Source: Narthecium ossifragum
Lineage: Eukaryota > Streptophyta > Magnoliopsida > Dioscoreales > Nartheciaceae
Assembly: GCA_963920575.1 (NCBI GenBank)
Contig: OY986964.1
Span: 35,702,527-35,766,526 of the forward strand
Reading direction: 5' to 3'
Length of the DNA stretch: 64,000 nt
Below, piece after piece: positions 16,216-27,839 of this stretch; within the stretch, counting starts at the first letter, position 1, and each line of letters begins with the position of its first letter. Made by a program: the position numbers and the translations under genes. Under the pieces are notes generated by a model. That model made no database searches, was not told where the DNA came from, and saw only the letters and a list, made by a program, of their open reading frames with translations.

Positions 16216-19200
16216 CATCGGAAGATTGGCTTGATTGTGTGTTTACTTTTGTCCGTCCATCTCATGTAGTTTAGAGATGGACATTGCTTGTCTTCGATTA
16301 TGCTTTTACAAGGTGCTTCGTGTTGCATAGGGATACTGGCTTCTTCGAGGACCTCTTTTAATCCGCATATTTTTCAATCATCATTAAGATGCTTTTATAT
16401 GGGAATGTTGGAATCTCTGATATCTCAGATTTGGAATATGAGCCTCTCGAGTCCTTACCTTTTTGGAGGATTGACTGCAGCATTTTCCAATCTTCTGTTG
16501 ACAAACTTTCATATTAGCTGCTTTTTAAGATGATTTGAGTGGCTGTTAACAGATCATGAATTTTGTGGTGACCTTTCTTCTCAATAATTTCTGTAACCAG
16601 TAGCGCTCCTTGGATACATTAGACTGAATCACGGAGGAATCCTCTCAGTCTTGTGCTTGCTATGGATGGAACATTCATTGAGGTGAGGTGCTGCCAGTTG
16701 TTTTGGGCAAATTTAAAGTTTGTGTAAATATTCCGCTGTCGTCCCCCATGAACATTGATGTGTTACAGTTCCATTAGAATTAATTTGAAGGAAAGGAAAC
16801 CAAACTATTCTATCATCTAAACGGTGAATTGCATGGTTATCTAGCGCCATAAACCTCGTCCCTGCGGTATGCTGCAAAGTCTATTGAGTTGATTTCGATA
16901 TGTGTTTTCTCTGTGGTGGTGGACTCTTTTAATTACTTGGTATCCTGTTTGTGCTACCTTTTGTCACTTTCATGCAGTCAATTGCCTTTTGGGCCAGCGG
17001 ACTTCAAATTATCAACATTTGAATGAGATTAGACTGGACTTCATCTCTTTCTTACAAAGAAAAAGACTTTGGAGAATTTTGACCAGGAAATGCCTAGTTG
17101 CGCATTTTAGACGGCTAGACCGTCTCGGTGGTGATTTGGCTTGACATGGACAGCTGAAATGATCTGAGCACCATTAGCTTCAGTGGTGATTTGAGCTCAT
17201 CAAAACTCTCCTGCTTTTGTTCTGTAAGTTTTGAATGGAGCTGACAGTACCAACTGACAAATGGCCAGGGAATTGCCAGTCCATATGATAGGAGCATGAA
17301 GATATTTACTGTGCTCCTCTTTCTCTTTCAGTTGATAAGAGTAAGATGCAATCACTCTGCCAACAATAAGAAACAAATAGTTGGTTGGCAATCAGAATGT
17401 ATTATTTGGATGTTCTACTTGATTACCAAGGAAAGAAAGAAAAAGAAAAACAAATAAAATTGGCAACCACGTTGGTATGGCAAATAACTTTTCCTTTCGT
17501 TGAATCCCTGTTTCCTGCTACTCAGAGATTTGTAGAATACGAATATGTACTGCATTAAAGTCAGGAACACATGTTTTTTGAACAACCTCTTGGAGTTTTG
17601 TATGTGTTTGAATTCAACAATTGTGGTTGTAAAATATTGGCTAAGCATTGGGTGCGGTATCTCCCTATAAATGTTTTTCTTGAAACCATTGTCGGTTAGT
17701 GGCATAGCAAATGTTTCTATTTTATATATTTTAAGCATTGATCACTACTCAAGAGCTGTAACTCTTCGTATGTCAATCATGGAGGCATTATCCATGTATA
17801 ATGACAGTACTTCTATGCTACTGGAGAATTTATTCTCTTTGTTCAATAAATACAAGGGTTGGTCTCTCTGGTAGCCCGTCTCAATCCCTGTTTCCAGGGT
17901 TGACATTTCTGCCTTAATCTGTAGAAAATAAAGATGGAAAACAAAGCTAAAATAAAATGCTAGATGGCCTACAAATTTGATAGTTTTATCTCTTGTTTGG
18001 TGTGGGAATAGTTTATTTCAAGTCAACGGAGTTAAGCTTAGAAAAATGGACTTAAAGAGTAGGGATAAATTTATTTTCATTTTTGTGTCTGGAGATAAAT
18101 AGTAATGATTGCTTAAGATAAAGAAATAGTATTTGGGGTACTAGATGGGATAGGGTTATGATTTGTAACGAATACAAAAAATACCCTTCTACATGTGAGA
18201 CACTCTAACCACTCAGTCTTTGGGACTCTTCACACATGAATATTGAATGAGCCATGACTTCACACGTGAATACTGAATTTAAATAACATGTGAGAAACTC
18301 TAATCACTCAACCCAAAAGCTTAAGTATTTGAAAAAGTGAGAGTTAATAGCTATATAGTCTAACAATACATAATATATTCATAATTAGAATAATTTAATT
18401 ATGGATATGTCGACATGCCTTCAGATCCGTCCGTTAATTGTACGAAAATTATATTATGCAAGTGATTAATAAATTAATATTATATTATCACATGAGAGGT
18501 TTAAAATGATACCAATTCATTTTAAAATAACGCAAATAATATACCAGAAATGCAATGTGTAAAAATCATATACCAATCAATTCAAACTGTATGTTGATGA
18601 TTCTCTAGAAATAGCTATTATTGATTATCAGAAAAAATGTGTGGAGGTACTCTAATAATTAGCATACTCATGGTGGTTGATCGATATAAAAACATTGGAT
18701 TTGAATATTGGGGTTTATATTTTTTTTAACCCGAGATACACCCGTATGTATACATGTCTAATCCCGTTTGGTAATCCCAATCTTGTCGAGAGGATATAAG
18801 TGTGCCGCACCGGGCTAAATAATCTCATCGAGGGACGATGGGATCCATCGAAAAATCTATGGTTATTTTAGGAGTCATAATTTGACTAGTCTCATCCAAA
18901 ATGTTATGTCCGCCATTGTTGGCTGATGCATCTGACCGCAATCGTACGATCACGATCATGAACAGAGGCTGCAATGGTGTTTCATATCATTTGAATACTG
19001 CTCCATGCGGTCCCACACATTTGTCCCATGAGCTATGAGACTCTCAAAGCGTCAATGTCAAACGGTGATTTGGAAAAAATTTATGAGGTTTCTAACGTTT
19101 GGTTTTCTCAATTGACCTGGAATATTCAAATAGGCTGTACATTTCATGTATGCTAATTGAATAACAAAGTTGATGGAATAGAACTCAACAACCTTGATGA

Positions 19201-20090
19201 CGACTCTCTGCCGATTTCTGTATTAATATCATGGCGTGGTGTTTAAGGAAGTACGAGCTGTTGATATAAAATGTACTCAGCGTGAGTGCGCGTTATAGTG
19301 GTAACTGGTAAGACATATTAAAGTTCAAGCATTCATAGATATAATTTTTTTTTCTGATAAATTAGAATATGGCCTTGCTAACCGGTAGAAATCATATGAT
19401 CCAAACCTACAAATCTATTATATATTATCATATGTATTCTATTAGACGACTGAGAATATCCAATCTAAGTTATGCTTTGATATATCACGCGATCAAGATG
19501 AAACCGCATAAAAAGGTGGTGGTCAACGGGTGATTAGGAGAGAGAGAGAATAGGGGTAATTATTAGTGCTAGATGGCACCGGAGGCAACCCAATAAAAAA
19601 AAGGTTATATCGGTCATTTTTGTGTGATTCGGGCTTATTAACTCAAAAAAACAGGACCAGTTAGAGTTGTTGGCAAAGGGGATGTGATGCGATTTTGGAC
19701 AAAGAGTGGACATGATACGGGGCTTTGGGCAAAACCCTCTAAAATAAATAACGCATAAAATTAGTTATTTATGCAGCTTCTCCGTATCGCTTTAACGAAA
19801 GGGGCCTGTGGGATGCCTTCCAGGATGAGCAGAGAAACCGGAGTCGACTCGTTCGTGTGACACCAAAGGGCAAAAGGGCGTCGCCCGTCCGAGTCGGAAG
19901 CGGGACCTACTTAACCCCTTCCGCTGCTCCGTGGACGCACCATAACACACGGCAGGGTAAAATTATTGAGCGATAAAGAATGCGGTTCCCACCTCCTTTA
20001 TTATCATTGTCACCATTCAGCTCTACAGCCATATATATCCCGCAGGGACCAATCTTCTCAGCAACAGCCATCTCTTTTGGCCAACTTATA

Positions 20091-20096
<6 letters not shown>
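16216..20096. other. Intergenic region between the 14-3-3 and ADH-like genes
   Basis: 16216-16650 includes the 14-3-3 3' UTR. 16651-18000 shows no conserved open frame. 18001-18185 resembles the left end of the TIR element at 33667. 18190-18330 has two loose copies of an ACTCTAAYCACTCA word. 19440-19545 is related to the tandem repeat at 45951. The remainder is AT-rich and holds nothing I recognise. Confidence 0.5.
18003..18185. mobile_element. Fragment related to the left end of the TIR element at 33667
   Basis: Shares the words GGGATAAATTTATTTT, GTGT(C/T)TGGRGATAA and AGTAATGATTG(T/C)TT in the same order and spacing as 33740-33810, after a TTTGGTGTGGG start. The right end is not identified, so this is a remnant or solo end. 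Confidence 0.45.

Positions 20097-20129
<33 letters not shown>
20097..20129 (+). repeat. (GA)n microsatellite ending at the ADH-like start codon
   Basis: About 16 GA units run straight into the ATG of the ADH-like gene, so the repeat forms the last part of the leader. GA tracts in plant leaders can be bound by BBR/BPC factors; no evidence beyond sequence. Confidence 0.8.
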
Positions 20130-20133
<4 letters not shown>

Positions 20134-23100
20134 GTTCCTTGGAGGAGAGCAGTACCACAGCAGGGAAGCCAATTAGGTGCAAAGGTATTGTCTCGATCTC
20201 TCTCTCTCTATCTATCTATCTCCTGTCTTCTAAATCTCCACGCTTCTTAATTTCTCTATATTCCAGCTTATAATTAAACAAGAATCTATGTTCATAATAT
20301 AACTTGGTGATATACAAATGGACAGCGGCGGTGTGTAGAGCGGCCGGCGAGCCCCTCCAGATGGAGGAGGTGGAGGTGGCGCCGCCCAAAGCCTATGAGG
20401 TCCGTGTCAAGATCATCTGCACCTCTCTGTGCCACAGCGACCTCACCTTCTGGCGTATGAAGGTGCCTGCATGCACACCTCTTTCCACATATCTCTCTCT
20501 CTCCTTATATATACACACACAAACACACGTATATATATATGCATGATGATTAATTATTGTTATCTTTGGCATCTCTTCCAGGATCCCCCTGCTTGCTTTC
20601 CCAGAATATTTGGCCATGAGGCTTACGGGTACACACTGCACTTCAATAATACCTATATATCTTCATCTCCATCTTTGTTTTTTTGGGTACGAAATATTTC
20701 ACAAATTAATGACTGGCAAATTAACTAGGGTGGTGGAGAGCGTAGGGGAGAAGGTGGAGGAGTTCGCGGAGGGGGACACGGTGGTGCCGGTGTTCCTGGC
20801 GCAGTGCACGGAGTGTGTCGACTGTGTGTCCACGCGAAGCAACATGTGCTCGCAGTTCCCATTAAACCTGATCCCCGGGATGCCTCGCGATGGAACCACC
20901 AGGTTCACCGACGCGACGGGCGGGGAGCTGCACAACTTCCTCTCCGTGTCCAGCTTTGCCGAGTACACTGTGGTCGACGTCGCCCACCTCACCAAGGTGG
21001 ACCCCGCCATGCCGCCGGAGAAGGCCTGCCTCCTAAGCTGCGGCGTCTCCACAGGCCAGTAAATATATATGTTAGAAGACTATATAAATATTAATATAAT
21101 CTAACCTTTTCCTATCAGCTTCAACTTTTGGATTGAATGATGATAAGATGCCAAGCGAGTTTATGAGGCTATTGAAGAAGATCTTAGTTATCATGATTAT
21201 TAGAGGCCAGATTCATCATGGAGCTAGAAGCCTAGCTAGAACAGTGTTTGTCATTAATTCTAGTGGGTGATGTTGGTGCTATTGTTTTGCAGGACTGGGG
21301 GCGGCCATGAAGGTGGCAGAGGTGGACGCGGGCTCCACGGTGGCCATTTTCGGCCTCGGAGCCGTTGGCTTGGCGGTATTCTATATTTCTATCTACTCTA
21401 TCTCGATCTGTTGAAATAATGGCTTTCTATCTCTGACGAAAACACACATCATTCCAAATGGGCACATCACAATCTTGAACTTCTGTACTTTGGAGCATAT
21501 ATATTGAAATAAATTAAAGGGTATAGACTTGACTTTATCACGAATAGTTATAGCTGTGACAACACATTAAATGGATCTTATTAAGAGTACATTTTGTTCA
21601 ATTAATACTGATCTCGATCGAATATCTTCTACAATATAATAATAATAATAATAATCTCGAATGATACACAGAGTGATTATTTCACAAAGGAGTAGCTAGG
21701 TAGCATGTTGAGCATCAAGCATTTGACAAATTAAAAGGATTAGGTAGCATGTCGTAGCATCAAGCATGGATATATAATTGTTTTAGAACATGGCCGGCCG
21801 CATGCATAGGTGTCCGATTAATTGTACTAAGAAATTAGATATGGAAAAGATAAAATATGTAGCAATTGATGTACGAATTATATATGTGGATTGGGTTTTT
21901 TTTTGTCTACGCGGTAAGTCATGTGAGAGTAATTAATTATGTACCGGGTCTCCGCTATAGCCGTCAAGTTTGAGCTTGGTCTCCGTTCTTCAGGTTGCTG
22001 AGGGAGCAAGGGTTCAAGGAGCTGCTAAGATTATTGGTGTTGACTTGAATCCTGACAAGTTTGAGCTTGGTATCTATCTCCACAGTTATCTACGTTTTCA
22101 TATATATATATATATTGGTGTTTATAATAGTTCATATACTCAGTAACGATTTTGTTACGGTTTTCTCTCATTTTTTACTATAAAAAAAAGGGAAATCTTA
22201 TCCCATTTGGATTTTTTCCTCCTTAAGATTTTACTTTGTTTTGCACTATAAAAATGCAAAAAAAAATCGTATAGGAAAAACATGACAATTTTTTTTTTAA
22301 TTTGTTGAATTTCCCATTTATGGCTTTTACAGCAAAAAAGTTTGGGGTCACCGACTTCATAAATCCAAAGGAAATTGGAGATAGAAAAGTTTGTGAGGTT
22401 GGTATCCTCTTAATTTTCCTATTGAGACTTGTAATATTAATGATTTACTATTGTTTTCTAACACCTTGAGCTCTCCCCTCACTCTATATATTTTTTTCCT
22501 GTCAGGTTATTATTGAAATGACTAATGGAGGTGCAGATTATTGCTTTGAATGCATAGGTTTGGCATCGGTCATGCTTGATGCATATCAAAGTTGTCACAA
22601 GGTCTCTTTCTTTCTCTCTCTATATATATACTAGTGAGGTCCCCTGTCACTTGGCAGGGTAATCACCATCTCCCATCATAACTCCCCACTAACCCCTCCT
22701 AACTCCCCCTCCCTCACTATTACCCCTCCACATCAGCAGCCACATAGGATATATCTGCCACGTAGGACGCCAGCTAGGACAAACCAAATATTAACTTCTT
22801 AACCATCATGCTATATAAGGATGATATATATACTAGTTGGAACCCGTGCCACCTGGCACGGGTAACCACCCACCTCCATTACCTCTAACCAACCACCTCT
22901 ATTACCTCTAACCAACCATTTAGAGCCACATAGGACTCCGCATAGGATTCCACGTAGGATAACATGTGACAACAGGACAAAGCCAATAACTGTCCTTGGA
23001 TCTTTTATATATATATATATATGTATACTAATCCTATCCTCTGTCACATGACAGGGTAACCACCATCTCCCCTCACCTTCCTCATAACTCCCCACTAACT

Positions 23101-23232
23101 CCTCCCCTCCCCCACTATTACCCCCTCCACATCAGCAGCCACATAGGATAAATCATGCCACATAGGATGCCAATAGGACAACAAAAGATTAAGTTATAAC
23201 CATGCTCTTATATATACTATCATTATATGATA

Positions 23233-23312
<80 letters not shown>

Positions 23313-23508
23313 TAGTAAGCTTCTGCCATATAGCAGGGTAACCATCCTCTCTCCCCACTTCCTCCAATAACTTCTCAGTAACCCCCCTCTCCTCCACTAA
23401 CTTCCGTCTCTTCCCTCATTATCCCCCTCCACGTAGGATAACCCTCTTCGTAGGCACCACATAGGACAATAGGATGGTTAATTTATAACCATCCTATCAT
23501 ATAATGAT

Positions 23509-23539
<31 letters not shown>

Positions 23540-24100
23540 GCGACGACGAAAATATCAAGTTTTATGAAATTATTTGAACAAAGGGAATAACGTTATCTAG
23601 ATGAAAGATAGCGTTATCCAATTATATAGTTCGGCATTAATTTATGATATGCTAATTGATGGACAGGGCTGGGGTAAAACAGTCATTTTAGGAGTGGAGA
23701 TGCATGGAAAACCATTTTGTATACCTGGTTTTGAAGTTTTACAAGGCAAATGCGTCATGGGTTCACTCTTTGGAGGCATCAAAGCGAAAAACGATATCCC
23801 AAATTTGATCAAGCGTTATATTGATAAGGTAAGCTAGAATTATAACATCTACTATAGTTTTCCATTAATGATCGTTTGATTCAAATATATATATTGTCAC
23901 CAAAATTTCTCATATGACTATTCTTGATATTTTGGAGATTTATTAAGCATTTTTTCTACTATGTTTTTTTTTATTTTATACAGGAACTCCATTTGGATGG
24001 ATTTATAACTCACGAGATCAGTTTCAGCGACATCAATAAATCTTTCGAATTACTTACCCAAGGAAAGGGTCTTAGGTGTATAATATGGATGGACAAATAA
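20130..24100 (+). CDS. Zinc-containing alcohol dehydrogenase-like protein, ten exons, 387 aa
   Basis: Medium-chain NAD(P)-dependent dehydrogenase, cytosolic by lack of a targeting peptide. Exons: 20130-20184, 20326-20462, 20582-20628, 20729-21054, 21293-21375, 21994-22069, 22333-22397, 22506-22601, 23667-23828, 23984-24100. Catalytic zinc ligands are in [13 protein letters not shown] and SCGVSTG. The structural zinc site is CTECVDC plus the Cys of SNMC. The Rossmann loop is GLGAVGLA, and the acidic VDLNPDKF residue favours NAD(H). Length equals classic plant ADH, but the sequence is divergent ([19 protein letters not shown], ending CIIWMDK), so it belongs with the ADH-like group rather than ADH1; the substrate is unknown. 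The exon 4 donor must be GC (ACAG|GCCAGT); the nearby GT would break STGLGAAMK. Intron 8 (1,065 bp) carries four Helitrons. The reading frame is intact. Confidence 0.93.
22631..23510 (-). mobile_element. Array of four small non-autonomous Helitrons in ADH-like intron 8
   Basis: Units at about 22631-22824, 22833-23000, 23028-23230 and 23312-23510. Each begins on the plus strand with CTAG or CTAA followed by a short palindrome such as CCGTGCCACCTGGCACGG, then GTAACCACC; reversed, this is a Helitron 3' end (hairpin, about 8-10 nt, CTRR). The opposite ends, best seen in units 1 and 4, read TCATC(C/A)TTATAT on the minus strand, starting with TC. Units are all minus oriented and separated by TA runs. 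The outer flanks are A and T, the expected AT target. No Rep/helicase sequence is present. The interior is rich in CTCCCCACTAACTCC words. Confidence 0.75.
23231..23310. repeat. (TA)n microsatellite, about 40 units
   Basis: Nearly pure TA between Helitron units 3 and 4 of the intron array. Helitrons insert at AT and often sit in TA tracts; this one probably expanded after insertion. Confidence 0.9.
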
Positions 24101-25010
24101 TTTGGGGAACTGATGGCCTGATGGAAGCTACTCATCTAGATTGTTTTTTAAATGTACGAATGCAATAAAAGGCTTCTAAAGTTGTAACTTAATCAGGTCG
24201 CATTTTGCTTCTTATTCTGAATTCTTGAATTTGAAACATGTAAGTTGGAGGACCGATAAATGAAAATGTGAAGTCTGTCATATCACTCATCTTTTATTTT
24301 AAAAATTATTTGGTTTTCATATTGTTTCTCTATTTAAGTTTATTGGTTTTCATATTGTTTCTTCTAGTCTGACTTTCGTTCTGATGCCATGCTAATTTTC
24401 ACTATTCAGTCAAATAAAAATTTAAGTTTATAGAAAGACGATATATATATATTCATTTTATAAATATGGTAATTGCAGTGGGCTTTTTGGGCGATTGTTT
24501 TGCATCAAATCGACCCAACCCAGCCCACACAGCCCAACCCACTTACAAACCCAAGCCCACAAATTCTTCTCCCTCCTAGCCCTCGCACCGGTCAACCCCG
24601 CTCTATACGGGTGGCCCTTCCCGCGCCGTGGCGGACTTGAATGCCAATTTTAGAAGCATCCCGCCATGACTTCTCAACCTTCCAATACGTAACGTCTCTC
24701 TCTCTCCCATGGCCATTATCTTTGAACCCCATGAAGAAACATTCAATTTTCAAATGGTTGGTGGAAGATTTATGTCTGATACCTCCAATGGTTCTTCTTT
24801 GTTTCATGGCTTTCTTGCTTCAAAATTACAGCTCTGGTGGTTGATTGGGCATTCTGGGTTTCTTTTTCTCAGGCCCCATTTATCCAGCCAAGGTGATCAA
24901 AATCGAAATCTGAATCCAAACGTGTGTTTGTTTGGCTTCATCTCTGCTTCTCAATCTGTATTCTTTATTGATCAATCATCAGGTTATGACCAAGTTCCAT
25001 ATAGGAATTA
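24101..25010. other. ADH-like 3' region and leader/promoter of the coiled-coil gene
   Basis: 24101-24470 is AT-rich 3' flanking DNA. 24480-25010 has promoter or leader character; two short open frames (24641, 24709) lack conservation and would be upstream ORFs if transcribed. Nothing else is recognised. Confidence 0.4.
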
Positions 25011-26484
25011 ATGGTTAGAGTTATGGAGGTGCAGCAGCAATTGGGTCAGCTTCAAGAAGAGCGTCAAGCTTTTCAAGAGATCAAAGAGATGAAGACTCCC
25101 ATAGCTCCACAAAGAAATGCCAAGGATTTAGAGTTGGAATTGGAGAAATCCAAGGATTCAGAGAGGAAGATGCTCGAGTCCCTCGCCTCACAAACAAAAC
25201 AACTGGAGCAGACCAAGATCTCCCTGGAAGAAGCCAAGCTCGAGATCAGAAGCCTCCAAGAGAGCATCCGAATGACGGAGGTTTCAGCCGGCCACAGTAG
25301 CAGGGACCTCAAAAGACATGGCTCACTGGGCATGGCTCACACCCAGCCCCAGGAGGAGATTCGAATCCTTCGGACCGAGCTGAGATCAGCTCTGGAAGCC
25401 GAAGAGAAGAGCAGGACAGCCATGGATGCCTTAGCTCTCGCACTCAGAGAAGTCACCATGGAAGCGAATCAGGTCTCGTCCAAAAAGCTTAAGCGGATAG
25501 GAAAGGTTGAGTCTAATCACTTATATTGCATTCTATCTAATAATGCAGGCGAAGGAGAGGCTCTCCAGAATCCAATTGGAGTTGGAAAGTCTAAGAACCG
25601 AGGCCGAACGAATGAAGGCTTCGGCGGAGAGCTCCAACGAAAAGCTCCGGGCCGCAATGGAGGAATCGAAGAGATTGAAGTTGGAGGCGGAGGAAGCGAA
25701 TGCAGGTTGGATTGAGAAGGAGAATGGCTTCATAAACTTCATGAAGATGTCCGAGGAGGAGATCGCCGAGACGAATCAAGAGAGCAGTAGGCTGATCGAC
25801 CTGCTGAGATCAGCGAGGGAGGAGAATTCGCGAATGCGGGACATCGTGAAACAAGCTGTGAACGAAGCTACTGTAGTGAAAGAAGCACTGGAGATTGCTA
25901 GGAATGAGAATTCTACACTCAAGGATATATTGTCAGACAAGGAGAATGCCTTGCAGAGCATCAAGCAAGAGAATGAGTGCATTAAGGTCAGTGAAGCTGC
26001 TGCACTTGATAGCATTAAGGAGCTGCAGAGCTTGCTCACAGCCACAACATCAACTATGGATTCGAGCAATGCTCCGAGGAGGAGATTGTTCGAACACGGA
26101 TCGTTTCCGCAGACGAAAACAGCAGCATATGATGAGGTGAAAAAGAGCAGCAGCAAAACTATGGCGACGGGATGCTGGAGGGTTGACAATACAATTAAAA
26201 GCAAGGAAGAGCGGAGGTATTCGATCGGGGAGTCCGGGAGGTTTGAGGGGTCTATATTCGATATGGTATGGTCGCCGGAGCCGAACAAGGAGCAAAAAGC
26301 TGCATCATTTGATCATGGCTCAGACTTGAGTGGTCATTCATCCCTTGTCTCAGATAATGTGTCGCTCGATCTTGTGGAGCATGACGCGGGATCTCCGATG
26401 GGATCTCCGATGAGGATGAAGAAGAAGCGGCAAATTCTTCGGAAATTTGAAAGCATTTTGAGGAGGGGAAGCTTTCACAAGTAG
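25011..26484 (+). CDS. Coiled-coil protein, WEB-like (DUF827-related), two exons, 465 aa
   Basis: Exons 25011-25472 and 25549-26484, joined at a 76-bp intron (ANQ|AKERL). The start is the first ATG (MVRVMEVQQQ); a second Met four codons later is an equally good start (461 aa). Residues about 1-345 are almost unbroken Glu/Lys/Leu/Ser-rich heptad sequence (QLGQLQEERQAFQEIKEM; LEQTKISLEEAKLEIRSLQE; RLKLEAEEANAGWIEKE), predicting long coiled coil. After that comes a Ser-rich linker, an FDMVWSPEP segment, and a strongly basic end (MRMKKKRQILRKFESILRRG). This layout resembles plant WEB1/PMI2-family coiled-coil proteins, some linked to chloroplast movement, but is shorter than many members. The family call is moderate; no function should be assumed. 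No membrane segment or transit peptide is evident. Confidence 0.8.
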
Positions 26485-26514
26485 TATTAGTTTTGCCTCA
26501 GATTGTGATATATG

Positions 26515-26541
26515 ACCTACCTACCTACCTACCTACCTACC
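26515..26541. repeat. (ACCT)n microsatellite in the 3' UTR of the coiled-coil gene
   Basis: About six perfect CCTA/ACCT units just downstream of the stop codon. Confidence 0.85.
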
Positions 26542-26896
26542 TTGGCTTTTAGTGATTCAAAATGGAGCTGATTTTTTGGCAAATGTAATTTGTTTTCTCC
26601 TCTGGTTCTATTAAATTTTGCAGAAACAAGCAAAGATTTTGCCATGATATTAGTAGATAGATTTCTTCGGAAATTAAATTCTGAATTATTGGAAGAAATT
26701 AAGCCGACATAAATGGTGAAAGGAGGCGTTTGAAGTCTCAAATGATGCATCACGGGTATCATGTGATATCATCTGATGTATCAACATGTGATGTATCAAC
26801 TCATGAGGCATGAAATCAGTCTCATATGATCAATCAAATATAAATTTGGATCATGATGTTGCATATATGCATACCCAAACGACCAAACGCCACTTA

Positions 26897-27638
26897 GGGC
26901 TTTTTTGGTCGAGGGATAGGGAATTCATATTGTTAGGATCTAGAAGAGAGGAGGAAGAAGAAGCAAGCAAGCACAGACACAAGATTTACGTGGTTCACCC
27001 CAGAATACGGCTACGTCCACGGAGTCGCTGGAGGTTTTCACTATCTTAGAGGCAAAGAGCAAATTACAAGTTACAAATGACGGTCGCCCATACAACCCTC
27101 ATATCCTATGGTTTCGGCACATAGGGTATAGAAAATTACATAAACTACCCCTATCAACGGATCTTTAAATCCGTTTTTGTTCCGGGGGCGTTACCCCCGA
27201 AAACCCTCGCCGGGGCGTTGCTCCGGACCCCGTCAGCTCTGCGTAGTGCGTCATGGTCGTCTCCGAAATGATCAGGCTTCACAAACTCAACACATATACC
27301 GAATTAAGCCCATTTTATCTGTACATTTCAGCCAAACACCATATAATCTTCATTTTTATCCCCATTCTTATCCCTACTTTTCAACCAATCATTAATACAT
27401 TTTCTGTTCTTTTCAACCAATCAAATCAATTTTATTCCTATTTTTTCACTTTTCAACCGATCATTACTTCATTATCTATACTTTTTAACCAATTACATCA
27501 ACTTTATCCCTAACCAAACTTTACTATTTTACCACTACTTTTCAATAAAATACCATATATATCTCATTACTTATTTCAATATATCAATTCATATTCTCTC
27601 TAATTTCAGAATTGCTTATCCAACAACCAAACGCCACC
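26897..27638. mobile_element. Tourist-like MITE interrupted by a solo LTR
   Basis: Terminal inverted repeats GGGCTTTTTTGGTCGAGGG on the left and, reversed from the right end, GGTGGCGTTTGGTTGTTGG; both continue into GGATA.G.AATTC. Flanked by TTA on both sides (26894-26896 and 27639-27641). Without the LTR and its duplicated 5 bp the element is about 375 bp. AT-rich, non-coding. Confidence 0.65.
26931..27292. mobile_element. Solo LTR (362 bp) with 5-bp target duplication CATAT
   Basis: Begins TGTTAGGATC and ends CTCAACA (TGTT...AACA ends). Exact 5-bp direct repeats CATAT lie at 26926-26930 and 27293-27297. It includes a segment reading TTTACGTGGTTCACC, which I associate with several plant copia-type LTRs. 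No internal retrotransposon sequence remains, so it arose by LTR-LTR recombination. Confidence 0.85.
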
Positions 27639-27839
27639 TTAATGTTCACCAAAAGTCCTCCTGTGAAATGCCGCCACGTGGACGAGTAGAAGGTCTCGGG
27701 TCCAACTGGAGAGTCCATGAAGCTCCTCCCTCATCTACAGTACATCGCGAGCTCCCAACGACCCAGGATCCCTCCCTCTATAGACCAAACGCCGCCATTG
27801 CCCATCTTGGAGCTTTTGGAGGGCGAGAGGTCGGCAGCG

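Larger units (their letters stand above)
26542..27839. other. Intergenic region between the coiled-coil and COX6B genes
   Basis: Mostly occupied by a MITE (26897-27638) that has itself received a solo LTR (26931-27292). 27640-27839 is the proximal promoter and leader of the COX6B gene; nothing else is recognised. Confidence 0.6.

Noticed and set aside
22811..23095. Minus frame in the ADH intron
   Set aside because: Lies in Helitron units and is not conserved between them.
23194..23397. Open frame encoding Ile-Tyr repeats
   Set aside because: Translation of a TA microsatellite.
25776..26295. Long minus frames opposite the coiled-coil gene
   Set aside because: Hydrophobic shadows of a Glu/Lys-rich coiled coil; no independent support.
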